Assembly (NCBI RefSeq): GCF_022605725.1
Contig: NC_065549.1
Coordinates: 40,501,690-40,565,689 of the forward strand
Reading direction: 5' to 3'
DNA: 64,000 nucleotides
Origin: Anthonomus grandis grandis
Taxonomy: Eukaryota; Arthropoda; Insecta; Coleoptera; Curculionidae
Every line of letters starts with the position of its first letter. Within the stretch, counting starts at the first letter, position 1. The translations under genes and the position numbers were made by a program. Under the pieces are notes generated by a model. It was given only the letters and a program-made list of their open reading frames with translations, made no database searches and had not been told where the DNA came from. Below, piece by piece: positions 1 through 12,046 of this stretch.

Positions 1-2212
1 CCCAGGGATTACCCTGACAAATGGTATTGATTTTCCATTTAATGTTTCTTGAGGTACTTTGACACTGTAATTTTGTAGGTAGTGGAAACTAACAGTTCGT
101 ATTGACTCGGGATTTGTTTCAACTAAAATCGATGAATCAGTCATCAAATAACTCTACAGTTTTCATATATGAACCTGATCAAGTTGGATATCTTGAGAAG
201 AGAAGACAACGCGAATGAATTAGAATATGTTAGAAAAGTAAACTTAATTCACGTAATTCATGTATTAAGCCTGACAGACGCTACTCAAACAACAGACGCA
301 AACGCTAACTCAATCAGTAGATGCTGTCTCTTCAACTACTAATGAAAATGCAACAAAAAAAAAGATTTGATGAACATGTATCCAAATATTAACAAGTCTT
401 TTGACAGGTGGGTATAATAATATACGATTTAAGTTAATCAAAATAAAATAAGGCAGATTAACAAAAAGTGTTTTCTAATGAAAGATTGATTTGCACATGG
501 TGTCTCAAATATAAATTATAGCCATCAACATCACACCTTATATTTTGTTCAGATCGAAAATAGAACTACTATTTTTTTTTTAATTTGAATAATGTATATA
601 GCCAACTTTTAATCAGCCATAAAAATCTGAATCTGTCTGAATTTTAGGCACTTTTAGTATTTATAGGTAAAGTTTGCTTTAAAAATTACCAAAAATATTT
701 TTTTAATAAAGAGATCGTTGAAACATAATTAAATAAACGTACTCGAAAAATCTCCCTGGCTATTATTTTATGTTGAGAACTAATGTTAAAAAATATTTAA
801 ATATAATTAATAATTTTTTGACAAAACCATGCAACAGATTAACGTAATATAATAGTCGGGCAGATTTTTGGTGTCCGACATACTTTTTTGACGATAGTAC
901 ATATTATTATAGATATAGTATCTAAATATAGTTTTTAAATAAATATAGGTAGTATGGTTCTATTTTTATGTACTTTCCATTTTTCTCTATATGATCATTA
1001 TGTTATAGTAATGTGGGAATGAAATTTACGAGTAGTGTACTTTACATTGATAGCAAGTATTTTACATATATCCATGTAAGATCTTTTAAGCTTTAAATAG
1101 TAGTAATCTATATTTGATGTTCTAGAGCCTCGAAAATGTTTTAAAAAAATAATCTACAGAAGGACCAATTGTGCTCACGTACAAAGAGAATTTAAGTGAT
1201 GGGCATAGGAAAGGCTCTAAAAAGTGATTATTATTGAACTATTTGCTGGTCATAGGATCAATTAGTAAGTATGTCACTCTTGTGAAATCAATTACTTATC
1301 AACAGAGTATTCCAAATTCTAGAATCAAACTTTAGAGGGATGTCATTCTTCATAAGAAAAAGTTCATATAATATGCATTTCAGAAACGCGTGACTCTAGT
1401 GGTACAGGGTTTCAAGGTTCTTCATTTTTCTAGCAAATTAAATAAAATAAAAATTTATTTAAAAATAATATGCTCAAAATTGTTTCAGTAGTTTCCAAAA
1501 TACAGTGAAGTTAGCAAAATAAAAGACTTTAATATTATACACCTTTGGCCGGTGTTAGATTATAAAAGATATTTGACAATTTTTTATAAAATATTTAAAT
1601 ATTTTTAATTAAATATTTTGTACACAATGTATTTCATAAAAGATCGTTGTCAAATATATGAACTATAATATGAACAACATGTATATCTAATCTGCAAGTT
1701 TAATAAAATTGAAAATTTAATTTTGCATAAACCATGCTAAAAAATATGATATGCATTGAATTATTTTAAGATTTTTCAGGCTTTATTTAAGCAAGTTTTT
1801 TTTTCTTATTGCTGTTAATTGTTAAAAAAGATTAGATTAAGGAATACGCAAAATAAAATTTTGTGGGTTGATATATATTTTTATTTTATTTAGCGTTACT
1901 AAAATATAGTTTTTCTATCAGGTCTTTATACTACACTACAGAGACACTACTTTTATGCACAGTATGCAATATAGTCAATGTTGACCTTTTAAAGAATAAA
2001 ATATAATTTATTTAGTTTTTTAACGTTTTTTGATAAGTTAGTCTTTAACTAACTCTTTGCTAATGTGTACCAAAATTTACCTTATGAATTTGTTTGTTAA
2101 ACGTTAATAACCTCGCTATTTTTTTATTTTATTCTGGATAAATAAAACAGGTTCGTTTAAAAGAAAATGGTATTTTATTTATAATATGCAGAACTTTTCA
2201 ATTTCTTTTGAA
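1..2212. other. AT-rich noncoding stretch
   Basis: No coding sequence with recognisable similarity is visible on either strand. The first 350 bases are slightly less AT-rich than the rest and break into short non-homologous reading frames. The remainder is AT-rich with homopolymer runs. Confidence 0.5.
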
Positions 2213-2235
2213 TACCCTGTACAGTGTACAGGGTA
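2213..2235. repeat. Perfect palindrome at a MITE border
   Basis: Arms of 11 bp (TACCCTGTACA / TGTACAGGGTA) surround one central G. The right arm is the start of the following MITE. The left arm looks like the end of another element with the same CAGGGTA-type terminus, so two elements may abut head to head here. Confidence 0.7.
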
Positions 2236-2485
2236 TGCCAAATTCGAGGCTTGCGATTACCATCTCGGAAACCCTTAAAAGACATAATAAAGTGCATAAA
2301 AACATCAATGTTCAAGTGCCGTTTAGAAATTTGAAATATCCCAAAAAAAAACTGAAATTGTGCAAATTTGGCAAATTTAAAATTTTTAAACCGCATTTCA
2401 TTGAGAATCCATTGACGCATCTTTGGCGTAATTTAACGTTCTTCGCTTTTACGGAATGGTGAGTCTCGAATTTGAGACACCCTGT
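2228..2485. mobile_element. MITE with mariner-type inverted termini, 258 bp
   Basis: The left end reads ACAGGGTATGCCAAATTCGAG minus its last base, and the reverse complement of the right end reads ACAGGGTGTCTCAAATTCGA, so about 21-bp termini match with a few differences. The ACAGGGT start is typical of insect Tc1/mariner-derived MITEs. The interior has overlapping short frames on both strands but no conserved motif, so I call it non-coding. Target duplication is not clear because the left flank is itself palindromic. Confidence 0.6.
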
Positions 2486-3194
2486 TTATAAATTGAAATA
2501 AACTAAGGAATTTAATTAAGGCACTATAGTAGTTTTAACTAAAAAGTTTAGTAAAAAATAAAAACCTAAGAATATATATTATTTAATAAGACTAATAATT
2601 GCTTTATTCAAATCAACAACACTGGCTAGTTAAAATTACACACCGTCTAATAATCACAAGAATTTTTTTCATAGAAATAACTAAAGCGGCTTGTTATAGC
2701 AATAATACAAAAGGACATCGTTAAATAAACTCACAATTAACCTTAACTAAAAGGAATTGCTAAAAATTAACAAATTGTTATTAAAAGTTACTAAAGGCTT
2801 TATTTTAAATAACAAAAGCCACTTAGCACCGTCAGCAGCGTAGTAAGTATAACTAAATGGCTTCAGTTAATTCTATTAATAATGTTTTAGTAACAACTAA
2901 ATATATTGGATCAAGCAGTAATAAATGTAAAATCCAATAGTAGCAATAATATGTGTTCTTAATTAAACCAAATATAATGCTAACTAAATAATCTATTTGT
3001 TTTAACTGAATTATTTTAACTAAATGTTCTGATTTAAAATAATAAGACATCTAGGTTGACGCCTATTTTAATAGAATATTTATTAAACGCTTCTAAATAT
3101 TTAGTTAATATGACTAGAAGTTTTTCTCAGTGTATTTGTTCCTTATCTCTGGTGGTGTGAATTAAATCTTTGGTGAATACTATTACTGTCCAAT
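2486..3194. other. AT-rich noncoding stretch
   Basis: Very AT-rich, with no recognisable coding or repeat structure before the composite repeat begins near 3195. Confidence 0.4.
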
Positions 3195-4205
3195 CTGATA
3201 AAAATAATTAAAAAGCATGTTTTTCTCAGGCAATTATTCTCTGCAAAAAAACAGTTTTTCAATAACCCTACTTCTACCCTCCCTCTTACCCCATACAACT
3301 TACCAGCCAGAAATTGTTTTCAAAAATCATTATTTTTCAAAATAATACGCATGAATAATAATAGCTGGTTTTGTCGTTAATATCTAACCTAATAATACAG
3401 TTTGTTTATGTTAATTTGATATATATAAATATATGTTAATAAATATTTAATACAAAAACAGTGCTATTAGACTGGATATTATGGACGAAAAACGGTGATT
3501 TTTCGAAAAAAATTCTTGATTGGGGAGGAGGAGGGTTGTGTTGATGAAAAACAGTGTTTTTGCACAAAAAAAAATATATATTCAGTCTTTTATTTGATGA
3601 CACTCTTTATTTAAATTTTATATAATTATACGTATTAATATTTCATAAAAAAACAACGTTATTAGATTAGATAATAATAATATGGACGAAAAATAGTGAT
3701 TTTTCAGAATTAAAATTTCATACAATATTTAATGTGTAGTAATCAAGTTTAAATACTAGATATGTAAATTTCGCATAATTTTTTTAATGCCGAAATTTTC
3801 TTCCCTTTGTAAACAGAATAGTTTATGATAAACAGATATTCTACAATTTAATAAATATGTCTTATGACCATATCTAGTTGACATATACATCAAAACAAAA
3901 AATTTATTTAAAAATCGTTGAATATAATAGTAATAATAAGAACTCTATCAAAGGAATAACAACATATATATCAACTAAAAAATAAAGTTGGACAACTGAT
4001 CATAAACATCATAGATAACTTAATTTTAAATTTTTATACTGTACGAGTCAAAAATGCCAAATTCAAAAGTATATATAGCCGAAATAGCAATATAAAATAT
4101 CAAGTCCTAAGAGATATCTAAAGTCACTCTTTATGAAATACTCATGGCTCTACAACATTTGAAAAATGGTCGTTACCCAGGAAAAAAACCGATATGTAAT
4201 AAAAT
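3195..4205 (+). repeat. Dispersed composite repeat, copy A
   Basis: This segment matches 9095-9701 plus 12047-12420 (copy B) and the reverse complement of about 38490-39090 (copy C). Shared landmarks are AAGCATGTTTTTCTCAGGCA, a phrase like GTGCTATTAGACTGGATAT near 3459, a G-rich run near 3520 and TGTAAACAGAATAG near 3811. The last 85 bases encode the start of an RTE-type RT palm in both A and B, so the noncoding block and the RT piece were copied as one unit. The mechanism is not visible. Confidence 0.7.
4120..4205 (+). pseudogene. RTE-type reverse transcriptase fragment
   Basis: The translation KVTLYEILMALQHLKNG followed by R-Y-P-G-K matches the beginning of the RT domain of RTE-clade non-LTR elements, which have a pattern like VT..EI..AL..MKN...PG. 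Only about 28 codons are recognisable and the frame then decays. The paralogous position in copy B (near 12320) extends into a longer RT relic. Confidence 0.55.
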
Positions 4206-4479
4206 TTAGTTTGTAAGTGTATTTCAGAGACTAATAATAATTAAGCAAAAATTCTCAAAAATATCAACTTTCCTTTAGCTTAATGAAAGCCATTAATACT
4301 TAATTAAATAAAATTGTATAACCAACACATTCGCTAAAAACAAACCAACAAAACATTGCAATAAATTACACCAATATTGCACAATATTTATAATTAAAAA
4401 AAAAAATTTTGTGTAAAACACATTTTTATTTCACTAAAAAATAATCAGATCAATATCGCAAATCTCCCTCTTTGTATGT

Positions 4480-4720
4480 ACCTAAGCCTAAATCATAAAC
4501 TACTGCACGACGGAACGTAACAGCATGTTTGATTGAGCAGCGGACCCTGATTTATGTGCCCTATTAATTACCCGATTGTATTAGCGTCGTTTACAATGTC
4601 TCCAGGGATGCCCGAATCCTGTTATTCCTGCTGCATGCATCTCATGTGTGACGATATGTTCCCTTTTGGGTTAAGCTGCAGCTAGTTAAGCGTGTCGCCG
4701 AGAAGGATCAGTTTGAAGGT
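4480..4720. other. GC-richer unique island, no gene call
   Basis: About 240 bases with clearly higher G+C and few homopolymer runs than the surroundings. No reading frame with recognisable similarity and no copy elsewhere in the window. A conserved noncoding element is possible, but nothing in the sequence proves it. Confidence 0.25.
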
Positions 4721-4739
4721 ATAACTGTTCGTATTACTT

Positions 4740-5290
4740 TGATAATTTATCTTTAGTTTTTGCACATGATTTAAAGCTTTACAAAGAAATTGTAGCTTTA
4801 TCAAATTATTTTCTATTACAAAACAATCTGGACTCTGTCCTTAATTGGTTTTTATAAAATAAAATATGTTTTAAACCTGGTAATCATATACACTTTGCAA
4901 TCAGCAAACTCAGTTTTAGAGAAAAAAAAGACCTTGGTGTATACATGCAAAGCAATCAAAAATTTACATCACATAATGAATTTGTTATCAATAAGGCATA
5001 TAAAAAAATGGGTTTTATTGTTATTTGTAAGTCTACAAATTTTAAATACCTTAATACTGTTGTAAAACTTTACAATGCTATTGTAAGGCCTCACCTAAAA
5101 TATGCGGCCGTAATATGGTCATCTAAAATTCATTGTCATTTAGAGTATATAAAACAGAAAATTATACAATTTCATGTTTTTGAAATCGGTATTAGATGTT
5201 GGCATATATGGCTGTTTAGTATTAAGCTCTTATTTGACATTGTAATATTCAAATTAAGTGTAATAATAATATTTTTTTAACACATATGAT
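4740..5290 (+). pseudogene. Non-LTR retrotransposon RT tail (Jockey-like)
   Basis: The conceptual frame contains FAHDLKLYKE, a degraded form of the catalytic F/Y-A-D-D box with the second-position Asp replaced by His. It continues with KKDLGVYMQSNQKF, INKAYKKMGFI and KLYNAIVRPHLKYAAVIW, the usual thumb-region blocks of Jockey/CR1-group RTs. The first part is broken by a stop near 4857; from 4945 the frame is open for 111 codons. The 5' part of the RT, the endonuclease and ORF1 are missing, so this is a dead 5'-truncated copy. The related antisense fragment near 25060-25990 has the same motif order. Confidence 0.75.
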
Positions 5291-5947
5291 GTAAATAAAC
5301 TATAAGTAATTTTTAATTTGCCATATAAACTTATATCTTTTAAACTATTACTTTTAATTATTTTTTATTTATTTTTATTAAAGTGTAATTGCTATTTTAT
5401 TGGTGTTTCTGTTTTGAATTTGAAGATCAAAAAAGAACAGTTAATCACGTATTTTATAGAAACTCTTTTTAAATACTTTAATAAGGATCATCGAGTCTTT
5501 TTAAGAAGTATTCTGTGATTTACCGAAAGCATTTGATTTTAACAATCACAGAATTTTGTTGACGAAGCTATAAAAAATGATTTTGTAGTATTGGGTATAG
5601 TTAGATTGACGCTGTAAAAAAAAGACTATAAAGGATTCAAATCATCAAGAAAATTAATAGATTCTGATAACGTAACTCAACGACTATCAATTGAGCATTA
5701 TTGCTTTAGGAAAAAATAAAATAATTATACATGATTCAACTTGTAGCTTTATAATTTTATGTTGATCATGAAGTAAAAACAATAAAATAAATCCTAAAAG
5801 AACTTGTAAGATAAGATTAAGTATACCCATGAATGCCTTACTTAATCTTACTGTGAAATCACTTATCTAGTCCGATTTTTAAAAGAATTATATGATTTTT
5901 TAGCCGCAAATTATTGATACAAAAATTTTAATCAAATAACGGTTATA
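5291..5947. other. AT-rich noncoding stretch
   Basis: Short, low-complexity frames only (for example 5318-5518), rich in Leu, Ile and Phe as expected from AT-rich DNA. No supported feature. Confidence 0.4.
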
Positions 5948-7010
5948 TAGGGTGGTCCAGTTTAGACGTTATTGATTTTAATACGCGATACAGAATTTAA
6001 AGAGAAGTAGACTTTCACTATAAAATCTTTCTTAAAAATATTTAATAACAAAGATATAGAGTGTTAAAGTTAAAAATAATTATTTGTTTATTTATCATAA
6101 CTTTTAAACCATTAGTTCAATTTTAATTAAATTTCGCATGCAGGTTATTGTAGTGAATTGTCAATTAGTGATAAAACCAATTTTTAAAAAAATTGCCAGT
6201 GACGTAACATAACGAGTCTTTTTTGTCTCATATCTGCGAGTTGATAAAATATTTTTTTATAAGAAGTCTGTTATTCTTACTGTTAAATTTTCCATTTAAT
6301 TTAGAAAAAAAAAAGTTACTCTTGCAAAATTAGGATTTAAGGCACTGTTTTTAAAATATCTTAATTTAATTGTTCAGAAATACCTGCTAAAATGTTTAAT
6401 CAAAAATTTATAAAAAAAAAGGAATCAAGCTTGGATTTGTAAAAATGTTGAATATAAAAGATGATCAAAAGTTACCTTAAGCCATTATTTCATTTGATAG
6501 GTTTCATTTAAGATTCAAGCCTAATTTAATTTTTTTTTCAAAGTTTTTGCGCAGCATTTTAACTGGCGTTTCTGTACAATTATACTAAGATATTTTAAAA
6601 ACAGTGCCTTAAATCATAATTTTGCAAGACTGCCTTTTTTTTTCCCAAATTATATGGAAAATATAACAGTTGACATCTTATAAAGAAATATCAAATAAAT
6701 ATCACCTCACAGATTTGAGACAAAAAAGGACCAAGTCCCTCCGTATGTTACACCACTAGATTTTTTTTTTTAAATTGGCTTCAACAGTAACCGAAAATTC
6801 ACTACAATAACCTGCATGCGAAATTTAATTAAAATTGAGCTGATAGTTTAAAAGTTATGATAAATAAACAAATAATTATTCTTAACTTTACCACCCTATA
6901 TCTTTGTTGTTAAACATTTCTGAGAAAAAATTTTATGATGAAAGCTTATTTCTATTTAAATTCTCTATCACGTAATAAAATTAATGACGTTTAAACTAGA
7001 CCACCCTGTA
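5948..7010. mobile_element. Foldback element with inverted repeats of about 500 bp
   Basis: The two halves are near-complete reverse complements. The left end TATAGGGTGGTCCAGTTTA pairs with the right end, whose reverse complement is TACAGGGTGGTCTAGTTTA. Pairing continues through landmarks such as AATTTCGCATGCAGGTTATT (near 6131, complement near 6807) and GGCACTGTTTTTAAAATATC (near 6340, complement near 6590). The turn lies near 6480. Termini next to TA fit a non-autonomous Tc1/mariner-type element. No protein is encoded. Transcription through it would give a roughly 500-bp hairpin. Confidence 0.85.
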
Positions 7011-8172
7011 TATTTCAATAGATATTATAATTGTGAAGTAATATTAAAAATTTTTAATCGATCTATTGAGGGATTTTCGAACAGTGTGTTCACCCATTTT
7101 AAAATAGGTGATTTTTAAGCCAAAAGCGTATAAAGTTACAAGTAGTACGTCATTTTTGAAAAATGTAAATTTTCTACTATTAATTAACTTTTAATGAGGA
7201 TTTCAATGGATTTGACCTTGAACTAGCTTGCATAGTTTCTAAGGGTTTTCCTAATTATCCCTAGGTAATCGTCAAATGGATGCTACATTTGACTTTTGCT
7301 TTATCAGAGTTATTTTGACCCTCAATTTAAATTCACATCTAGGCTTAGAATTTAACGGTTTTTTAAATGCCAATATTTAAAATAATTCCTATTTGAAAAA
7401 AAAAGTTGACCTTAAAATCACTTTGATTGTAGTATCAAACCGAGAGAACTGACTTTCTCATATTTTTCTTTTTCCAGGTATCCTGCGAAATTGCTAGGTG
7501 TTTTTATATTTTTCCCCCTAACCTATATACTCCTGTATAAATATAATAAAACATAATATAATATGTATAAGTACTAGAGCACAAAATAACATTACTGAAC
7601 GCTCTCGTTAAAATCTAAACATATATATTCTATCTCAAATGATTGCAAACTGAAGTGAAATAAGTTGCTTGAATAAAACCAAAAGAAACGAAAATAACCA
7701 TAATAATAAAACAACTATTAGGCTTGAGCCGAAAATTGAATAGTATAACGTATCTGGAATGAATATAGCGTATACACATTAACAAAATCACAGAACTGGA
7801 AATCAGAAAAGACAACAGAAACGGCAGTATAAGTTTAATAAATATCCAAGTAACACACGATAAGAAAGTTTATTACGTGTTATTAATATGTAAATATTAG
7901 TTCATAAAAGTTAAACGTTTATGTATGTTATATTATATACTATTTAAAAAAGTTTACAGAATACGTTTAATAAAATAAACTTCTCAATAAATATACTTTC
8001 CATCAACAAAACGTTACATATTTAATTATAGAAAACCAGTATAAAACCTTTATTTTAATCGTTAAATGATTGTCGGTATGGAATTTATATAAAATATATA
8101 TTTATATCTGCTTAGGCTTAAATTGAGGTATATGTATTATTCCTAATGACCAGGAACTCTATCGACAAACTT
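7011..8172. other. AT-rich noncoding stretch
   Basis: No recognisable gene or repeat. A polypyrimidine run followed by CAG and GTATCC near 7480 was considered as a splice signal and not accepted. Confidence 0.4.
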
Positions 8173-8560
8173 TACAGGGTGGTTCTCCATTAAGAAAAAC
8201 TTTTATATAAACGTATTTTCTAAACATCTGACTTTCGGATCTACAGGGTGTTAAAAATTTAAAAAAAAAATTTTTTTGGTGAATAACTTTACTACGAATG
8301 CAGATATTTCTTTTAAATTTGCAGATATGTTTTATGCGTCAGGGGACATTTTTTGAGGTATAAGAAAAAATTAATTTTTAGCAGTGGCGTCCGTAAGGGG
8401 CGCTTATCGTAAATATTTTTTAATAAAAAAAAGTGCACCCCTGCATTTTTTTTAAATAAATTTTATTTTTTAAATCGTTCTTTTAGTTTTGAGCAAAGTG
8501 GTTTTCTTGAGTTTTTTTTTTATTAGAGGCACTGTTAATTCGTAATTTAATAGACCAGTT
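8173..8560 (+). mobile_element. Terminal fragment of a mariner-type element
   Basis: It begins TACAGGGTGGTTCTCC and repeats CAGGGTG 69 bases further in (8244), the same layout as the complete mariner-like element at 9704. The interior 8281-8410 matches the reverse complement of 42530-42670, including the shared phrase GTTTTATGC followed by TCAGG. I see no matching right end and no transposase, so this is a one-ended relic. Confidence 0.6.
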
Positions 8561-8775
8561 TTGGAATGGTCAAGTTGACAATATTTTTTTAACAATTATT
8601 TCTTTTTAGTATTATTTTAAAATAAATAATAGTGAAATGCGTTGTTATAATATGGTTATTTGGGTATGAAAAGTATATCATATACTGCCCAGAGGCATAT
8701 ATGTAATATCCATGTCATTTTATTAATTGAGATCTACTGGTCGACTGTAAAGACTAGCGATATAAATCCCGTGTC

Positions 8776-9701
8776 AATTTTTTTAAATGCCGCAATTTTC
8801 TCTCTTATGTAAACAGAATCGTATATGATATACGTATATTCTCCTGCTTAAAAAATATTTCATGACCATATACAATTGATAAATATACCAATAGTTTTAA
8901 TTTAAAAACTGTAGTTTTGAACCTAGATAATGAAAAGTTGTTTAAAACCAAAAAAAAAATTTTTTTTAAATTGTTATGACTTATCCTAAGAAAACTACAT
9001 TTTTTTAAGGTTTTTTTTATGTTTTATTTGAAATCTTAAGGTTATGTGAGAAAAGTATAGATTCAAAAACTATAGAATTTTTTATCACATATAATTTTCT
9101 TAAAAAGCATGTTTTCTCAGGCAATTATTTTCTGCAAGATAACAGGTTTTCATTAAACCTACCCTTACTCCTCCTCCCACCCACACAACTTACCAGTAAG
9201 AAATTGTTTTTAAAATCATTGTTTTCCAAAATAATACGCATGAATAATAGCTGATTTCGTCGTTAATTCAACCTATTAACAAAGTTTGTTTATCATAATT
9301 TAATATAATTATATAAATGTATGTTAATAAATATTTAATATAAAAACAGTGCTATTGGACTGGATATTATAGACGAAAAACCGTAATTTTTCGAAAAAAT
9401 TTTTTATTGGAAAAATTTTTTGGGGTGGGTGGGTCGTTAGGGTTGTGTTGACAAAAAACAATGTTTTCGCAGAAAATATATATTCAGTATTTGATTTAAC
9501 GACGCTGTTTATTTAAACTTGATATAATTTTACATATAAATATTTCGCATAAAAACAACGTTATAAGATTGGATAATATGTACGAATTACAGTGATTTTT
9601 CACACAAGAGTTTAAATATTAGATATGTCAATTCCGTGTAAATTTATTTAAATATTGACATTTTTTCCCTTTTGTAAACAGAATAGTATATGATATACAT
9701 A
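8776..9701 (+). repeat. Composite repeat copy B, left part
   Basis: Positions 9095-9701 align with copy A (3195-3835). In addition, 8776-8890 repeats the sequence found at 9640-9701 continued at 12047-12110, so copy B contains a direct repeat of about 110 bp roughly 870 bp apart. The segment 8880-8945 also matches the reverse complement of about 39240-39300 in copy C. The mariner-like element interrupts the second direct repeat. Confidence 0.65.
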
Positions 9702-9703
9702 TA

Positions 9704-12046
9704 CAGGGTGTAACATAAGTGATGACTTTAATTTTAAGGGGTGCTTCCTTGCCATATTTTAAGTAAAAAAGTTCATATAAACATATGTCCGGAAATGCTT
9801 CGTTTTCGAGATACAGGGTGTTAAACTTTTTTTTTTAAATCGATTTTATATTAATATCTCATAAACGTATTTACCGTTTATTGTAATTTATTGAAATCTT
9901 TACATTTTGTTAGCCAATTTATAAGGTACCTTCTGGAATTCTCACATCTGGCCTAGAAATATCAAGGGCGTGCAAACGGGCTAAGTCGGATGATTTTTTT
10001 GTAAAAAAAATATGGCCCGATACATTTTTTGTAAGTATGATATTTCTTTTAAATAAAGCATCTAAAAATGAAACTTTTTTGTCCCTTAAATTTTTTGTGT
10101 ATAACATAGAATTTTTGTTTCGTTTAGAAATAAATAATTAAAAATCATATCTCAGCACGTCTCGGGCCTCCATCAAAAAAAATAAAATGCTTTTAAATTA
10201 ACTGACAAATTACCAGCATGTTTATAATTTAACAACTAAGAAAAAACCATAAATATATTTTTTTGCAAAACGCATATTTGACCGAAAACAAAAATTAATA
10301 AGATGCTATTTTTGATGTTTAAATAATGGCGTCGCAAATGGTTACCTATTTAAAATTTATTTGTTGTTTGTGTACGCCACCATTTTTTTTGTGCGAGATA
10401 TTTGTACAAATTTAAGCAATTAAAAATACGATTGCTTAATTTTTGTGAAAAATAATAAAAACTTACTTTACTTTTAAATATCATCAATAGCACGCAATCT
10501 TCTTCCCATCGAGTGGCGTACACGTTCGAAAATTCCTGGTGTGTTGCGTATGATATTAGAAGAGTTTACAATCCGGTTTCTTAAATCATTTTCATCCACA
10601 ACTGGCGTCGCATAAACAAGCGATTTTAGATATCCCCAAAAGAAATAGTCCAGAGGATTCAGGTCTGGAGATCGTGCTGGCCATAGCTGAGCAAAAGTAT
10701 CATTTAGATAGTTTCGAGCGACAAGACTAAAAGGAGCAGGTTCACCGACGTGCATAAACCACATGGTATTTCTTGTTGCTAGTGGTACGTCTTCTAATAA
10801 ATATGGCAATATTTCTTCTAAAAATTGTCTGTAAGTATCACCATTCAGCCTAAAACGAAGAAAGTGCGGTCCGATAAGATGATCACCGATAATTCCGGCC
10901 GAAACATTCACGTAAAACTGCTGTTGAAATCCACCTTCTCCAATGGCATGAGGATTTTCAAAGTCCCAAAGAACTTTGAAAACAAAGATGGTTATTGTGG
11001 AAGTTTCTGATGGCTTCCCGTGAAAAACAGGCCTCATCTGTGAAAAGAATTTTAGCCGTAAAATTTGGATTCTGGGCAGTTTTTTGAAAAAACCACTGAC
11101 AAAACTCTAATCGGGCAGAAAAAACTGTTGGCAACAGTGCTTGCACCAGCTGAATGTGGAATGGATAAAGTAAATTTGTGTGCAAAACCCTCCAAACACT
11201 TTCGTGGCTGATGTTAAACTGTAACGATTATCTTCGCGTGCTAGTTGACGGATCGTCTTCCACTGCTTGCAGAATTGCTTCCTCTAGTTGTGGCGTCATT
11301 ATTACCCTCAATCTACCAACGCGCTCAGCATGAGCATTGATAGATCCAGTCTCACACAGACGGGCATGGAGTCTTATGAAAGTTCTTTCTGCTGGAATTG
11401 GTCTATCGGGAAAGCGTTCATGATAAATTCGACGGGCTTCTGCACCATTTCCATCTGCAAGGCCCTAAATGAAATACATTTGAGCTAATTCGGCGTTCAT
11501 AGTTATCTGCACAGTAAAACACATTCAACTAACAGTAGCCAGTACCTGGTAAATGTTAATGTAAGACATAGGAATGTTCTTATCAGAAAAATTTTTATAC
11601 ATACCTGCATAAATATGTGGTATTCCCAATAAAATCAATTTTGAAGCATTTTAGGTTTTTTTTTTATGGAGGCCGAGACGTGCTAAAATATGGTTGTTGA
11701 AATTTATTTGTAAACGAAGCAAGATACGAAAAAAAATTAAGAGACAAAAAAGTTTCATTTTTAGATGCATCCGACTTAGCCCGTGGGCACGCCCCTGAAA
11801 TTTCTTGGCCAGATGTGAGAATTCCAAAAGGTACCTTATAACGTGACTAACAAAATGTAAAGATTTCAACAAATTCGGTAAATGCGTTTATGAGATATTA
11901 ATACAAAATAGATTTAAAAAAAAAAGTTTAACACCCTGTATCTCGAAAACGAAGCGTTTCCGGACATATGTTTATATGAACTTTTTTACTTAAAAATGAC
12001 AAGGAATTACCCCTAAAATTAAAGTCGTCACTTATGTTGCACCCTA
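9704..12046 (-). mobile_element. Mariner-like element, about 2.34 kb, TA-flanked
   Basis: The left end CAGGGTGTAACATAAGTGAT pairs with a right end whose reverse complement reads TAGGGTGCAACATAAGTGAC. The inverted repeats extend about 240 bp and include an internal repeat of CAGGGTG at 9814 with its mirror image near 11930. TA dinucleotides flank both ends (9702-9703 and 12047-12048). The interrupted host repeat is known from copies near 3826 and 8827, which show the uninterrupted site, so the insertion limits are supported independently. It carries one dead minus-strand transposase gene. Confidence 0.85.
10474..11500 (-). pseudogene. Tc1/mariner-superfamily transposase, inactive
   Basis: Would cut and rejoin the element's TA-flanked ends. 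The ATG at 11500-11498 opens a helix-turn-helix N-terminal region with RRIYHERFPDRPIPAERTF. The catalytic domain follows with FTDEACFSRE (first Asp), then the segment that should read MHD but reads FMHVGEPAPF, then WPARSPDLNPLDYFFWGYLK (third Asp region). Lesions: stop codons near 11467 and 11229, a frameshift near 10980, the second catalytic Asp changed to Val at 10747-10749, and apparent loss of several residues before WPARSPD. The C-terminal GIFERVRHSMGRRLRAI is typical of the family. The product cannot be active. Confidence 0.85.

Noticed and set aside
395..420. TTTTGACAG followed by GTGGGT as a recursive splice site
   Set aside because: Short, interrupted pyrimidine tract and a weak donor; less convincing than the site at 14719.
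7460..7490. Pyrimidine tract with CCAG then GTATCC as a second recursive splice site
   Set aside because: The donor half (GTATCC) is a poor 5' splice site; the combination is expected by chance in AT-rich DNA.
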